Source: Blastobasis lacticolella
Lineage: Eukaryota; Arthropoda; Insecta; Lepidoptera; Blastobasidae
Length of the DNA stretch: 64,000 nt
Assembly: GCA_905147135.1 (NCBI GenBank)
Contig: LR990043.1
Coordinates: forward strand, 6,731,057-6,795,056
Direction of reading: 5' to 3'
This document shows, one piece after another, positions 53,871 to 64,000 of the stretch. Made by a program: the position numbers and the translations under genes. Each line of letters starts with the position of its first letter. The stretch's first letter is position 1. The notes beneath the pieces are model-generated. The model did not search any database, had not been told where the DNA came from, and saw only the letters and a list, made by a program, of their open reading frames with translations.

Positions 53871-54039
53871 TCCTAAAGTTCATACGAGTATTACTAGTCA
53901 ATAAAACGCTTGGTCAATAAGAAACCCGACTTACTAATTAACTTACAGGCTAGCGTCGGCTAGACGCGAACCTTATTTTACTAGTGAGTTATGAAACCGC
54001 CATCTTGTAAGTGATGACGCTGCCCAAAATGGAGTAAAC

Positions 54040-54355
54040 AAAATAACCTTGGCGACAATATCCCGGATGTGTCCGCCTTGACCATGATCCAGGATTTGGC
54101 AGATCAGGCAATTACAGTAGAGCGACTGCCATCTGACCTCCGTGACCCTCTTAACAGCGAATCTGAACACTGACCAGATTGGGTCATGGTTTCACATCCA
54201 TTCTCTTGAAGGTACAGATTCCCTCACGATATGCATCGTGTGTTCAACTATCTTTCATTACGCAGAAAATGTCATTGAAAGATACATGGCGGCATTTAGA
54301 ATCGAACCGGGTACCTTCGCTTACGATACGAGACCCGCCCGTTAGTCATTAGGCC
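54040..54355 (-). repeat. tRNA-derived SINE, inverted, near full length
   Basis: GTCCGCCTTGACCATGATCC, then the B box region inverted (GAATCGAACCGGGTACC) and GGCCTCCGACGCCTC at the head end. Confidence 0.75.
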
Positions 54356-54683
54356 TCCGACGCCTCTGAGGCTCAAGATGGAGTATGCTTTAGAAGCAAC
54401 CTTATCACCCTTTTCTTGTATTTCCCATAGGAGAATGACATGGGGATGGCAATCAAGTATATGGATTTTTGAAAATATTAAAGATGCAGCTGTAAAAATT
54501 CGTAAGTATTGTTTATATTAATAAGTAATATTTTTAAGCACGTGTTTCAGGATATTTGGAAATTTAAGGGAAACGGATAGGGGTTGAACACCCATACAAT
54601 GGAGTTTCGCTAAAATTTTGTAATCTGAAACTACTGAACATTCGAAAAATATTTTAATAAATCGATAATTTTCTGGGTAGGTT

Positions 54684-54880
54684 TAAGTGACAGTGGGCAT
54701 GGCACATAGCTCGTAGAACAGATGCCCGATCGGGCAGTAAAGTTCTCAAGTGGCGACCACATATCGGAAGACGCAGCGTGAGTAGGCCCCCCACAAGGTG
54801 GTCCGACGACCTGGTAAAGATCCCAGGTGCCAGCTGGATGCGGACGGCACAGAGCCGGTCAAGCCATGTAAAGGTAGAGC
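54684..54880 (+). pseudogene. RTE-like LINE ORF2 C-terminal fragment
   Basis: Reads QWAWHIARRTDARSGSKVLK, then WRPHIGRRSVSRPPTRWSDD, then LVKIPGASWMRTAQSRS. This is the GHIARR..GR....VL.WRP..GRRSVGRPPTRW.DDL end of RTE ORF2. The expected Trp codon before QWA is TGA. No longer functional. Confidence 0.82.
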
Positions 54881-54884
54881 CAAG

Positions 54885-55795
54885 CCCCTAACTTTACGGC
54901 TTCATGAGATCTGATGACGTTTTCGCAGTGAAAACCGTTGTAAGCTTGAGAGGCTTGGCGAACCAATTTTACATGATATAGTTTTGGTGGGAATTTATAT
55001 CTTTGTGTAGGATGTCCTACTTCTTTATAGCCGGCATATTAAATTCCAGCTTTGTAGTACTTCGGTAAGTGGTCTATAGGTACGTTAAAATTTAAAAACC
55101 AGAACAGCACACTCGTTAATTGGGGTTGGAAGGTAAAAGTTGCATATTTATTTGTGTATTTATTTATGAGAAAATCCCAGACTGCGTACCAAATTTCAGC
55201 TTTCTAGCCGAAATATCCGATTTGCGTTATTTACTACCGACGTCGTGTTATCATATCTGTGATCTCATGTTATGAGCTGTTGATGTGTAGGTACGAGTAC
55301 CTATACCCTTGTAGAAACATACTGCATTTCACAGACGGTTGGTGCTATTCTAAAAGTAGGTACTTGTTTCAATATTATAATCTGCAGCAACAAGTCTAAT
55401 TCATTTCAAGCGTAAATGTTTACGGAGCCAAGCATTGTATTAACATCAATCCATCATACCCGTCGTCTACTCGCTTTCACGTACCTCGCACGAAAATATT
55501 ATTTTGGCGAAAAAATAAATCTTGTCTTTGTCGGTTACGAGAAAAATATTATTGGGAGAAAAATATGGTTGTTGTCGCGACGAATGTGTATATGTTTTAT
55601 GTCTGTTTTGAGTTCTTTGAGAACCGATCTAGGCTATTTCTGGAAACGTCTGTGGTACAAGATTTTTCGTACTTCTGCAGCCCATCAAATTACTTTACCT
55701 ACAATTAGTATAATTTAAGATTCTAAAGTTTAATGCATGGTTGGTTGGCCGGCACATACCACTCTTTGCTATTTGATCACTAACACAAATAACGG
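54885..55795. other. Intergenic, nothing recognised
   Basis: A 100-codon open stretch at 55416-55718 has no family likeness or supporting context. Confidence 0.3.
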
Positions 55796-55799
55796 AAAG

Positions 55800-55880
55800 A
55801 ATAATAAATAAATAATAACATCGACATCTAGTATCAAACTAAGCAAAGCTTGTACTATGGGTGCTAGAAGATATATTGTC
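55800..55880 (-). repeat. Fragment of the 12511 SINE family
   Basis: AAACTAAGCAAAGCTTGTAC and TATGGGTGCTAGAA match its inverted 3' body. Confidence 0.6.
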
Positions 55881-56274
55881 AAAATAAATTTATTTGCTAG
55901 ATTCGATGTCGCCACTCGTAAAGCATTGTGCGTGTCAAACACTAATAAACATTAATATCCACCTACTTACACTACAATAAAACGCGTGACCCCCACGTAC
56001 AACCTGGCGCTCTGATTGCTAACCTTGGGCAAGCGCTGTGATGTCATTGGCAAGGTTGAGAGACCAAGAGCAAACTAATAGCCCCGTCTTTCAGCAAATT
56101 CAATTGGGCTAACGATGTATCCAGTACACCATACTTAGATACGTAAGGATATGCTGGTAGAGATTTTGAGCGCCACAAGCTGACACACCTACAAAACTAT
56201 TTACTATTTGATTTGTTTTATCATTATCATCATCTCAGCGTCACGTCCCGGTTGCGCCCCCGCGCGGCACATGA

Positions 56275-56470
56275 GGGCCCGGGGTCTGCCTTCCTACTCT
56301 TCTTGGCCCACTTCGCTCGGTCTTCGACCTATCCTTCGCGTGCCTGGCGGGGCTGGCATGGCCAGAAATTTGTTCCCCACGTATTTTGCCGGTCTGCGCA
56401 AGACATGGTCATACTATCGAAGGCGGCACTCTTGCAGCTTATCTGCGATGTCACGGTCGCCAAGTCTAAC
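56275..56470 (-). pseudogene. LINE ORF2 C-terminal fragment
   Basis: Minus-strand reading RVRLGDRDIADKLQECRLR, a stop for the expected Trp, YDHVLRRPAKYVGNKFLAMP, then PGTRRIGRRPSE. Same domain as at 32905-33132 but a different copy. Confidence 0.72.
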
Positions 56471-57311
56471 CCGTTTGTAGGCGTTACGAACGCGATCTTA
56501 TTACTACATTACGATTTATTTACCTTGTGGAAAACTCATCTAAAAATTAATACCACCTCAAGGCTCAGGACGTTGTTGAGGACGTGTCGTAATGGTTGTC
56601 AATTCCTGTTGGACTATTACTGCCAGCGAAGCGTGACAGGATATTACGCGGTTGTCATCTCCGTGACTTGTAGGTACGTAGGGTTGACTCTACTACAGAA
56701 ATTGTGTGGGTCGACTCGGTTTTCTTAAGCTACGCAATTCCAATGGCCACTTGAATAAGCTCCTGAAGTTATTTGAGCCAATATAGCTTGACAAATAAGC
56801 AATTTCCAGTCGTATGTATTCAATTACAAGTCGCTGGAAATTAACAATTGGACCTTCATAACATGAAGCCGCGCAGCGCTACCATGCAAGTGGTGTGGTA
56901 ATTGCATTGCTGTGGTAATTGAATTGCCACTAGCAAATATAAATACAGCTATAACACATACAATGCAGCTATGAGTGCTGCCTTGACGAAAGTTAGCTTC
57001 ACTCACAGCTGAGCATTTTTATCTGCTCTGTGACTATATGCTTTGAACACTGAACCATTTTGATGTATATTTAGTATAAATAGAAGTACTAAAACAGCTG
57101 AGAACTAAACACAGCGCTTCAAGTTTTATTGGCTAATCGGCATTTATCATCTTGATGAGTTTACTTCTCTGATACAACACGCGACGTCAGGGATACGCCA
57201 GTTGAGTCGCTGGGCGAGGCCGTCAATAAACATTTACCGATCTAGGAATCTCATCCTTAACTTTACGAAAAGGTCAGATGGATTTATGGACTGATATCTT
57301 GCGTCATATAA

Positions 57312-57690
57312 GCGGAGCGTCGGTGGCTGAGTTGTTAAGGTATCCAACTCGTTAGCTAGATGTACCGGGTTCGAATCCCATTGCGGCCATGTACCAATTG
57401 CTCCTTTCTGAGTTATGTACATTGGTTGAATACTAACTGATGTTCTTACGGTGAGAAAGCATCGTGATGAAACCAGCATATTCAGGCGACTGAATATGTA
57501 ACCATGATGCAATCTGCTCAGGTTCACAGGGAACAGGGTCACGGAGGTTGTAAACAGGGAACAGGGCCACGCAGGTCAGGTGGCAGTCGCTCCACTGTAA
57601 TTATTTGATCTGCCAAATCCTGGATCATGGTCTAGGTGGACCCCGGGTCCTCGTGTGCGAGAGCATAACCGGGAAGATGACCATGAGTAG
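57312..57690 (+). mobile_element. tRNA-derived SINE, full length reference copy
   Basis: The head GGAGCGTCGGTGGCTGAGTT (A box) and GGGTTCGAATCCCATTGCGG (B box) is tRNA-like. The body has CATCGTGATGAAACCAGCAT, AACCATGATGCAATCTGCTC, CCAAATCCTGGATCATGGTC and GCATAACCGGGAAGATGA. A GGGAACAGGG(T/C)CACG segment is duplicated internally near 57530-57575. At least twelve other partial copies occur in the window in both orientations. Confidence 0.82.
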
Positions 57691-57694
57691 CTTT

Positions 57695-57855
57695 TATCTC
57701 GATATTTTCCCTTACCGTAAGAACATCGGTTAGTGTTCAACTAATGTACTTAGAGAAGTATCACTGGTAGGTACATGGCGGCACTGGGGTTCGAACCCGG
57801 TACCTGGAGGTACGAGTCTGACTCCTTAACCTAATAGGTTACCGACGCTCCGGAT
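57695..57855 (-). repeat. SINE head, inverted, adjacent to the full copy
   Basis: ACCGTAAGAACATCGGTTAG, GGGGTTCGAACCCGGTACC and ACCGACGCTCC: head to the right, so it faces the preceding copy tail to tail. Confidence 0.75.
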
Positions 57856-58257
57856 ATCCATCCATTATCAGTCAATTATTTACAATAGGATCGAAAGCCC
57901 CGACGCCAAAGACAAACAGACAATGGCGCCCCTCGAATCAAACTCCCCTCTTTTTGCGGCGGGGGTAAACAAAACATAAGCAGATTCCCTTTATAATTTC
58001 AAGGGATGGTCAGTGAATTTTGTCGAGCTGTCGGTACCCACAGAATTTAAATTTCTCAAGCAACAATAGGGTAGGTACGACCCAACCCTCATCAACCCTC
58101 CGCGCTATTCAAATCACAAAAACTTAACCCAAATAAAGTAGGTAAGTAAGGCAACTTTATCCCAAGATAAGGAACTCGGAAGCCGTAGGCTGTAGCCAAC
58201 TAGTTACAAGGAGTGTCCGCAAGCCCAAACCCATGGGTCTTCTTCTAATTTATGTAC

Positions 58258-58500
58258 TGTCTAGCTGTATCCCATGACTTCGTCCGCGTAAAATTCGGTT
58301 GTACCTCCCATAAAACAAATGGAGAGTTTTTATTGTGGTTACTGGTCATTATGTGTTCTGGCGGGAACTACATCGAATTTTAGGATAAATTATACTACTA
58401 CTTTAATTCGCTGGCTCAGCGACCCGAAGTAGATCTTGGCCTCCAATACAAGAAATCGCCTTTGTTCGAGGATAAGTTATAGCTTACGTTTTATTCCAAT
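58258..58500 (+). repeat. Diverged lepidopteran dispersed repeat
   Basis: CCCATGACTTCGTCCGCGTA followed by an AAATTCGGTTGTACC block. Confidence 0.5.
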
Positions 58501-58779
58501 CAAATAAAATCAATGTTTCTTTATTGAATAGGACATCAAATATCTCTTTCAATACAGGAGAGGTGGGAAAGTAGGAAGAAACACACAGTGGCATGTCCGT
58601 CCCAGGACAGGAGCACAACGGCCAGACCGTGTCTGACAATACCAGATAGAGTCACTCAGAGTCAGACAATGCCAAGCACAGCCGAACCGCGCCCAAAATA
58701 AAAGGAAAAGGGCGACGCCATTGCCAGACATACCTTAAAGCGAGCATGCATTACATCTTGTGATAGGTAGCTGTCGTGG

Positions 58780-58870
58780 GAAGTCCCACCTACCTATCCT
58801 TACCCTGCCCGTAGCCTACCCCTATACTACCTTACCCTACCCTACCCCACGCCATTCCCACCGCAGCCCA
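58780..58870 (+). repeat. CCTACCCTACC minisatellite
   Basis: Irregular CCTACCTATCC, CTTACCCTACCC units, like those at 12020-12105. Confidence 0.6.
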
Positions 58871-59184
58871 CGCAGATCAGGCGCCCCCAGCCCCAGTGTG
58901 TGGGAAGAGAAGGAAAGTTACCGAGTTATTCTGAGTTATATAACCTACTACCGTACAAAATTTTTTCACTTTTGCATGAAAGTGTAACAAACACCCATCC
59001 ATCAACCCCAACAAACTTCTGCATTAATAATATTGGTTCATGCTAGTACTTTTACGGCCTCTACGCAAATCTTGAAAGAAATTGAAGGATAGGTATTTGT
59101 GAAATGCAACCTGTCATTGACCGGCAAGGGCCTAACTCCTATTCGCCTAACTCAGTGAAAAGGATTGCTGCCACCCTTGCCTCA

Positions 59185-59250
59185 ACAGTGATGAGCCGTG
59201 TAGTGTCCGGTAGACTAAATATAGTGTCACCCCTTCTATTGCCGGGCATC
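59185..59250 (+). repeat. SINE fragment of the 'GTGTGGTGTCCGG' family
   Basis: GAGCCGTGTAGTGTCCGGTA, then ATAGTGTCACCCC and GCCGGGCATCATGTA. Confidence 0.5.
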
Positions 59251-59254
59251 ATGT

Positions 59255-60740
59255 ACTGTAGGCAACTCATATTTTATAGGCCGACCGGCTAGAAACTCCG
59301 TAATCCAGATAATGACCAGTAGCGTTTTCTGAAGTTTCTGAAATGTGAATCAGTAATCTATCTTTCATCGTAGAACACGGGTTATCTATGATACTCGTAG
59401 TTATGAACAAAGGGTTATTTAATCGTGGAGGTTGTGGATATGCCCTCTACTAATCTTTTCGGTTGTTATGGGCGGTTAATGTGTGTGATGCTTGCTTGAT
59501 CCCAACCGATCCGTAGTCACATCAATCCTTCTCTGTAGTCGGTCCCTCATGATTGAGGATCTTCATGGGGGACCGACATCTTCTACAAAATGCCTTCAAC
59601 CGCTGCTATCCATCGCTAGCCTCACAGCGTCGCAGAATCTGTTGCATGACGCAACCATCAACTGACCGGTCTATCTAGTTCGATAGGCAATCCGTAGTCA
59701 CAGTGATTTCGATGGCCATAAAATACCCCATATCAGGCGTTCTGTTTCAGCACTTCAAACTTACTCAAAATAATTAAGTAGCTCATCACACTAGACCCTC
59801 ATTAACCGACCTAAAATTCAATTCGCCTTAATAAAGTTCCAGAGCAACCTTATCCTGAGATAAGAAACTTCGAGTGTCACTTTGGGTTTACGACGAGTTT
59901 TCCTCGGCGTAGTCCGAAGTAAATAGAGGTTTGCTGGATATAGGTACACCGCGAGGCGTTCCAATTTGCCAAAACACTGCTCGAGTTAGTTAATTCAGTG
60001 GCAGTGAACCCTCAAAGCTTCGCTTCACCAGAAACTTGAACAGAGTGTGTGAATGATCCCACTACTTTGCAATAAAAAAACGGTTATTCATCATAATGAA
60101 CTACCCGTACCGTACAGCGCCCGTCAAAACATGGGCCTCCTCCAAAATTGAAAGGTTTTGCCATTATCTCCACGCTTTGCTGGTTGGGATAGCTAAGTTG
60201 AAAACCTTTTGTGATTCAAAAGCACTATGTTGAAAAAACTCTGTTGCCCTTTACGTCCGATTTATTCTCTGACGCCTGGAGAATCTGCCTCTCATCGGAG
60301 GGAACTGAGTAACGATATATCAAGTGAAACAACCCCTGAACATTCATGATTAAATATTTTAATTCGCCTTTCTCTTGTGGTGGTGTGGGTGGCACTCTGA
60401 TCCCGTACATATTGTTACTACTAAGAGTATTAAAACTCGCTTGGGCCGGACTTGAATTTAGCAGAATGGAACCCTTGGAGTTAATGTATGACACGACACG
60501 CACAGACGGTTGTATTAATTGCGCATATGATAATTAATAGGCGCGAGTTCGACGGACTGCGGAAACGGCCCGGATACATCTAATCTACATCTGAAAATAC
60601 TTACTAACAAATACTTACAGGTTTAGATTATATGTTGTGATAAAGCTTAGGTAAAGTAGGCCTACGAGTGGTTCAGACGAAATCTCATCTAGAAGCTAGA
60701 TTCTAAGTTGTGCGTTTACGGTGAAAAAATCCAATTTAAT
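59255..60740. other. Intergenic, nothing recognised
   Basis: Near 59540 GGTCCCTCATGATTGAGGA and ATGGGGGACCGAC form a weak inverted pair. No gene. Confidence 0.3.
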
Positions 60741-61013
60741 GTAGAGCTCGTCTAGTCTAAAATTAGTTACTTAGTTACTTGATTACCCCACTACTTAGTT
60801 AGTTGATTTCGATGTGTGAGTGCAAATATTAATAACGACACTTCATCTGTGTGGGAGCCAATGAACGACGCGTTATCCTACGTTTGAATTTCACCGGCAA
60901 CTGAATGACCAATTCCAACGGGTTTTGTATATGTATTGCGTCCATATTTTAAACTTGCTTGTGTGCGTTAATACGATAGTGGGGCGCGTCATTTTAGATT
61001 AGACGAGCTCTAC
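60741..61013. repeat. MITE with about 37-bp terminal inverted repeats, copy 2
   Basis: Opposite orientation to 2255-2511. Begins GTAGAGCTCGTCTAGTCTAA and ends ATTAGACGAGCTCTAC. The left end has lost its GACGCGCC block, replaced by a TTAGTTACTTAGTTACTTGA stretch. Confidence 0.75.
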
Positions 61014-61141
61014 CATTATAACCCGCGTCACGAAAGAAGAGACTTGTCAAATGGCAGTGGAGGGGATTTCGCGCAGGTAATCGGATACAGCGCAAGTCGA
61101 ATCACGTGACTCGCCAAGTCTCTTCTTATTTGACACTAGCT
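61014..61141 (+). repeat. Short palindromic repeat, copy 2
   Basis: Directly abuts the preceding MITE. Near-identical to 13058-13172, including GCAGTGGAGGGG and ATTTCGCGCAGGTAATCG. Confidence 0.7.
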
Positions 61142-61329
61142 ATAAGTGCCATGACAACACGTTCCCTTCCATCCCGTTATTATCTCGAAGAGTATCGGAA
61201 TCCTAGGCGATGACAGTTTAAACTTCATCCGCCTGATTCTATCTAATACCCGGCTGTTCGTGTTGTCGACGATTTCCTGCTCACAGACGGTAAGCCTCTG
61301 AGGGAACGTTGACTATCTGTGTGGGTACA

Positions 61330-61440
61330 ATAAGTACGTATTTAAAAATGTATATAAGTAGTTTATCAGTTATCTAACACCCATAACACAAGCTTTGCTT
61401 ACTTTAAGGCTAGATGGCGCTGTGTGAATTTGTTCAGGCG
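61330..61440 (+). repeat. 3' part of the 12511 SINE family
   Basis: AGTAGTTTATCAGTTATCTA, AACACAAGCTTTGCTTACTT and GCTAGATGGCGCTGTGTGAA. Confidence 0.8.
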
Positions 61441-61444
61441 TTTT

Positions 61445-62029
61445 TATAAATGTTTCGAGGAACTGTTTATATGATCAAAACAAGGTCCTACACCACCATC
61501 TTACTAAAGAAAAGCTTTTTATCGAACACAAAAATATGTAGTCAAATAACCAGTCAATTTATAACCTTCAATTTCTGTCAGGCCGAGAATAGAACCCGGG
61601 ACGGGGCTTGACGGGGTCCTAATAGGTACTCAATTCAAATAAAAGAGATGGCAGCGGTGTCGAATTCTAACGCTTCTTTGCGTTTGAAATATATCCATGA
61701 AAGGGATTTCCGAATCAGTAAACAATTTCAAAGCACTCGTAAAGAAGAAACATCCCCGTATATCTGGCTGGATACAAAAAATATGTATTTCATGTTTCGA
61801 ATAGAGATATGTTGTCGAGCAGTGGGAGTAATAATCGATTGTAAATGTGTATTTTATAGTAAACTTGGCGTAAGTTTTAAGCAATCGCAACAAGAAGTCT
61901 TGTAATATTAATAAGGAAGAAAGTTTAGTCCGTAGGCAACGGGTAATTACAAAATATGTACTATTTTTATATAAATTATATTATTATCGAAATATATAAG
62001 TTCGTAACTTACAAAATTTACAATTTGTA
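61445..62029. other. Intergenic, nothing recognised
   Basis: Overlapping open frames on both strands at 61630-61905 show no family likeness. Confidence 0.3.
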
Positions 62030-62215
62030 TGCATGTTTGTTACTCCTTCACGCAAAATCAACTGAACGGATTTAGATTAAATTTGTCGGTATTGTAGCTA
62101 GCTAGCTATAACCCAGAATAAGGCTATAATTTATCCCGAAATTCAATGTGTTTCCCCGGGAATAGGTTCGGCACGTACAAACCGAATTTATTTTTATATT
62201 TTTGAATAAAATATC
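62030..62215 (-). repeat. Lepidopteran dispersed repeat, inverted
   Basis: TTACTCCTTCACGCAAAATC, AACTGAACGGATTTAG and TATAACCCAGAATAAGGC are the inverted AGTAGTTTTTGCGTGAA...GTTAT region. Confidence 0.65.
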
Positions 62216-62884
62216 AGTAATTACTTCCTTTGTCGTTCAATATGTATAATAAAATTGACTATTTAATTGATATTTCTAGAACTTACTTGTCAAGGTGCCC
62301 TCTGTCAGGTTTATTCAAACTCTTGCTGTATGTGGTTTATCATTTATCACTCACAGTCATAACTATCCCTCCATTACTATACTTATTACATTAGAGTAAG
62401 CAGGAATATTTCTTATTTTATGAACACAAAGTCCAATAAAATTCAAGCCATGGAAAGTCCCCCTGTCAGTACGCGACTGCGCGAGACTGAACTAAACCTT
62501 GCGCCCGTATACTCTCGCTCGTGATCCCCTGATCGAGTTAATCCACTGCCATTATGAAGTTCGGATGTAGCTTGTTATCGCACTTGGACCTTGTTGCATG
62601 TCAGTATCAGAAGGGGCAGTTACTAGCCAACCGAAGTAACAATTCCGAATGATTGAATCTGATTCCTACAGTCGAACAACACTTTTACAAATAAACGCGT
62701 CGTTTTCCATACAGAACCTGTGTAGCTTATCCTATTACATTGTAGATGTTTGTTATAATATAATAGCACAGTATTTTATTCAAAAATTCAATAATAGTAC
62801 TAGCGGGAACATGTCGCGCCTCACCGAATTTTTTGCGGACGGACAAAGTCACGGGCAAAATACAAAATGTATGGGAATTTGAAA

Positions 62885-63000
62885 TTACATGGGATCGTTC
62901 AAGAGGTATATTAGAGGTTGATGTCCATAGGCGGCGGTGACCACTTTCCATCACGTGGCTCGCTGGCCCATTTGTCCACCGTTTAACATTAAAAAAATGA
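62885..63000 (+). repeat. LINE 3'-end fragment with poly(A)
   Basis: CATGGGATCGTTCAAGAGGT, GGCGGCGGTGACCACTTTCC and a final TTAAAAAAATG match the 3' end at 13900-14060; an internal piece is deleted. Confidence 0.75.
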
Positions 63001-63354
63001 TCTCATACTCAACATTTATCCAATTAACCATACAAACGTACCTACATAAGTAATAATGGCCTTAAGATTAAGCAGGACAATAACATTTCGTTATTCTCTT
63101 CTAGAAATATAAATGTGAAAAGGAAACATAAATGTGAAAAGTTCTGCACAAAAGACGCCCAGGCCAGCCCGGGGTTGTTGCCTTAGGCGATAAAAGAATT
63201 TGACATCTACATTGATGCCAGTTCCATAAAAGTTTACTAGAAAACAAGACGGAGCTTTGCGATGAAAGCAAATAAATATGAATAAGTATGTTCCAAAATA
63301 TGTATTGGAATCTTTGTGATTCGCCTCTAATGTATTTATTTCGTGTTATTCGGA

Positions 63355-63450
63355 AGATAAATAGGCAAGCGGGATACCTGATGGAAAGTGGTCACCGTTG
63401 CCTCCGGTACCTACGTGTTGCTCTGGCAAGCGATTGCTTTTGACCTTTAC

Positions 63451-63483
<33 letters not shown>
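63355..63483 (-). repeat. LINE 3'-tail fragment and T-run
   Basis: AGGCAAGCGGGATACCTGAT then GGAAAGTGGTCACCGTTGCC is the inverted tail. A run of 28-30 T at about 63455-63483 lies on the side away from the expected poly(A), so it is probably independent. Confidence 0.6.
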
Positions 63484-63484
<1 letters not shown>

Positions 63485-64000
63485 GGCATAATGATATTTT
63501 GATCAATTGTTGTCCTTCATAATCCTTTTTTAAGTTTTGTTATAGAAATTGACAACATACTGAGTAATGTTAAGCTAGTTAATGTTTTTTTGAAGAAGGA
63601 CTATAATCCGAAAGCTGAAAAACTAAATTCTAGCCAAGCATCACAATAATTGTCAGTAGGACATACCTACTAACTTTACAGAAGTACCTACAGCTAATTT
63701 TGACGCACAGAGCTTCAAATGGAATTACTGTTGGCAGTTGAAATGAATGCGTAGAGTGTATTGCTTACAATTAATGAAATTGACGCTACTCAAGTCAAGT
63801 ATACCGCAAACCTTATTTTAGAAACTCTAGTACAGTAAACGAACTATAATTTCAAAATAAGTTATGCTGTAGGTATATTTTTCTTTCTTTCATACATATT
63901 AATTTTACGAAAGTAAACCGACAATCTGCGTGAAGCTACCTGCAGGTATATAAACATACAGTTTATTCATATAAAATTCTATTTGAATTATGATAAAGGC
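63484..64000. other. AT-rich sequence to the right edge
   Basis: No gene or known repeat seen. Confidence 0.3.

Noticed and set aside
55416..55718. Plus-strand ORF of 100 codons
   Set aside because: No domain, no splice context, and composition like the surrounding AT-rich sequence.
56213..56728. Plus-strand ORF of 171 codons
   Set aside because: Opposite strand of a LINE ORF2 remnant for much of its length; the remainder has no recognisable domain.
60225..60537. Overlapping ORFs on both strands
   Set aside because: No conserved motif; chance open frames.

Overview
The window looks like a lepidopteran (moth or butterfly) genome. The sequence is AT-rich and its genes are split by small introns. 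Between them lies a dense mix of tRNA-derived SINEs, RTE-like LINE fragments and MITEs, including tails of the 'CGACTTCGTTCGCG' type that are ubiquitous in Lepidoptera. I cannot name the species.

Host genes. (1) At 1076-1265 on the minus strand is the first coding exon of an LRCH-like leucine-rich-repeat protein; the rest lies off the left edge. (2) Divergent from it, at 3113-9392 on the plus strand, is a complete 11-exon gene for mitochondrial translation elongation factor G1 (GFM1/mEFG1); all splice phases join into 745 codons. (3) A 5S rRNA copy sits at 10236-10355. (4) At 19166-47057 on the minus strand is a complete coding set for a Na+-driven bicarbonate/anion exchanger of the SLC4 family (Ndae1-like). 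It has 11 constitutive coding exons (1126 codons) and a phase-compatible 41-codon cassette exon. Its first coding intron is about 19.5 kb.

Inside that intron, on the same strand, lies the most interesting locus (33549-38368): a P-element-superfamily transposase gene in at least seven exons. An intact THAP zinc finger (two exons) is followed by an intact ZAD-type C2...C2 zinc-binding domain, two near-duplicate linker exons, a basic coiled coil and the transposase core. The carboxy-terminal part is broken by frameshifts. THAP plus ZAD on one P-type transposase is not an arrangement I know as standard. A roughly 700-bp minisatellite lies in its second intron.

The rest is repeat landscape. A 2.5-kb element at 10490-13050 has terminal inverted repeats of about 470 bp, an unassigned acidic-tailed ORF fragment and a nested SINE whose empty site is kept in the opposite arm. 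A direct duplication at about 39600-41320 has a SINE in one copy and a MITE in the other. There is a perfect 95-bp inverted repeat at 45740-45960 and several other long hairpins. Tandem arrays lie at 29735-30380 and 32160-32745. From 47 kb to 64 kb I see no host gene, only SINE, LINE and MITE fragments in AT-rich sequence. Exon limits are inferred from splice consensus, phase agreement and remembered family sequence; no database search was possible.
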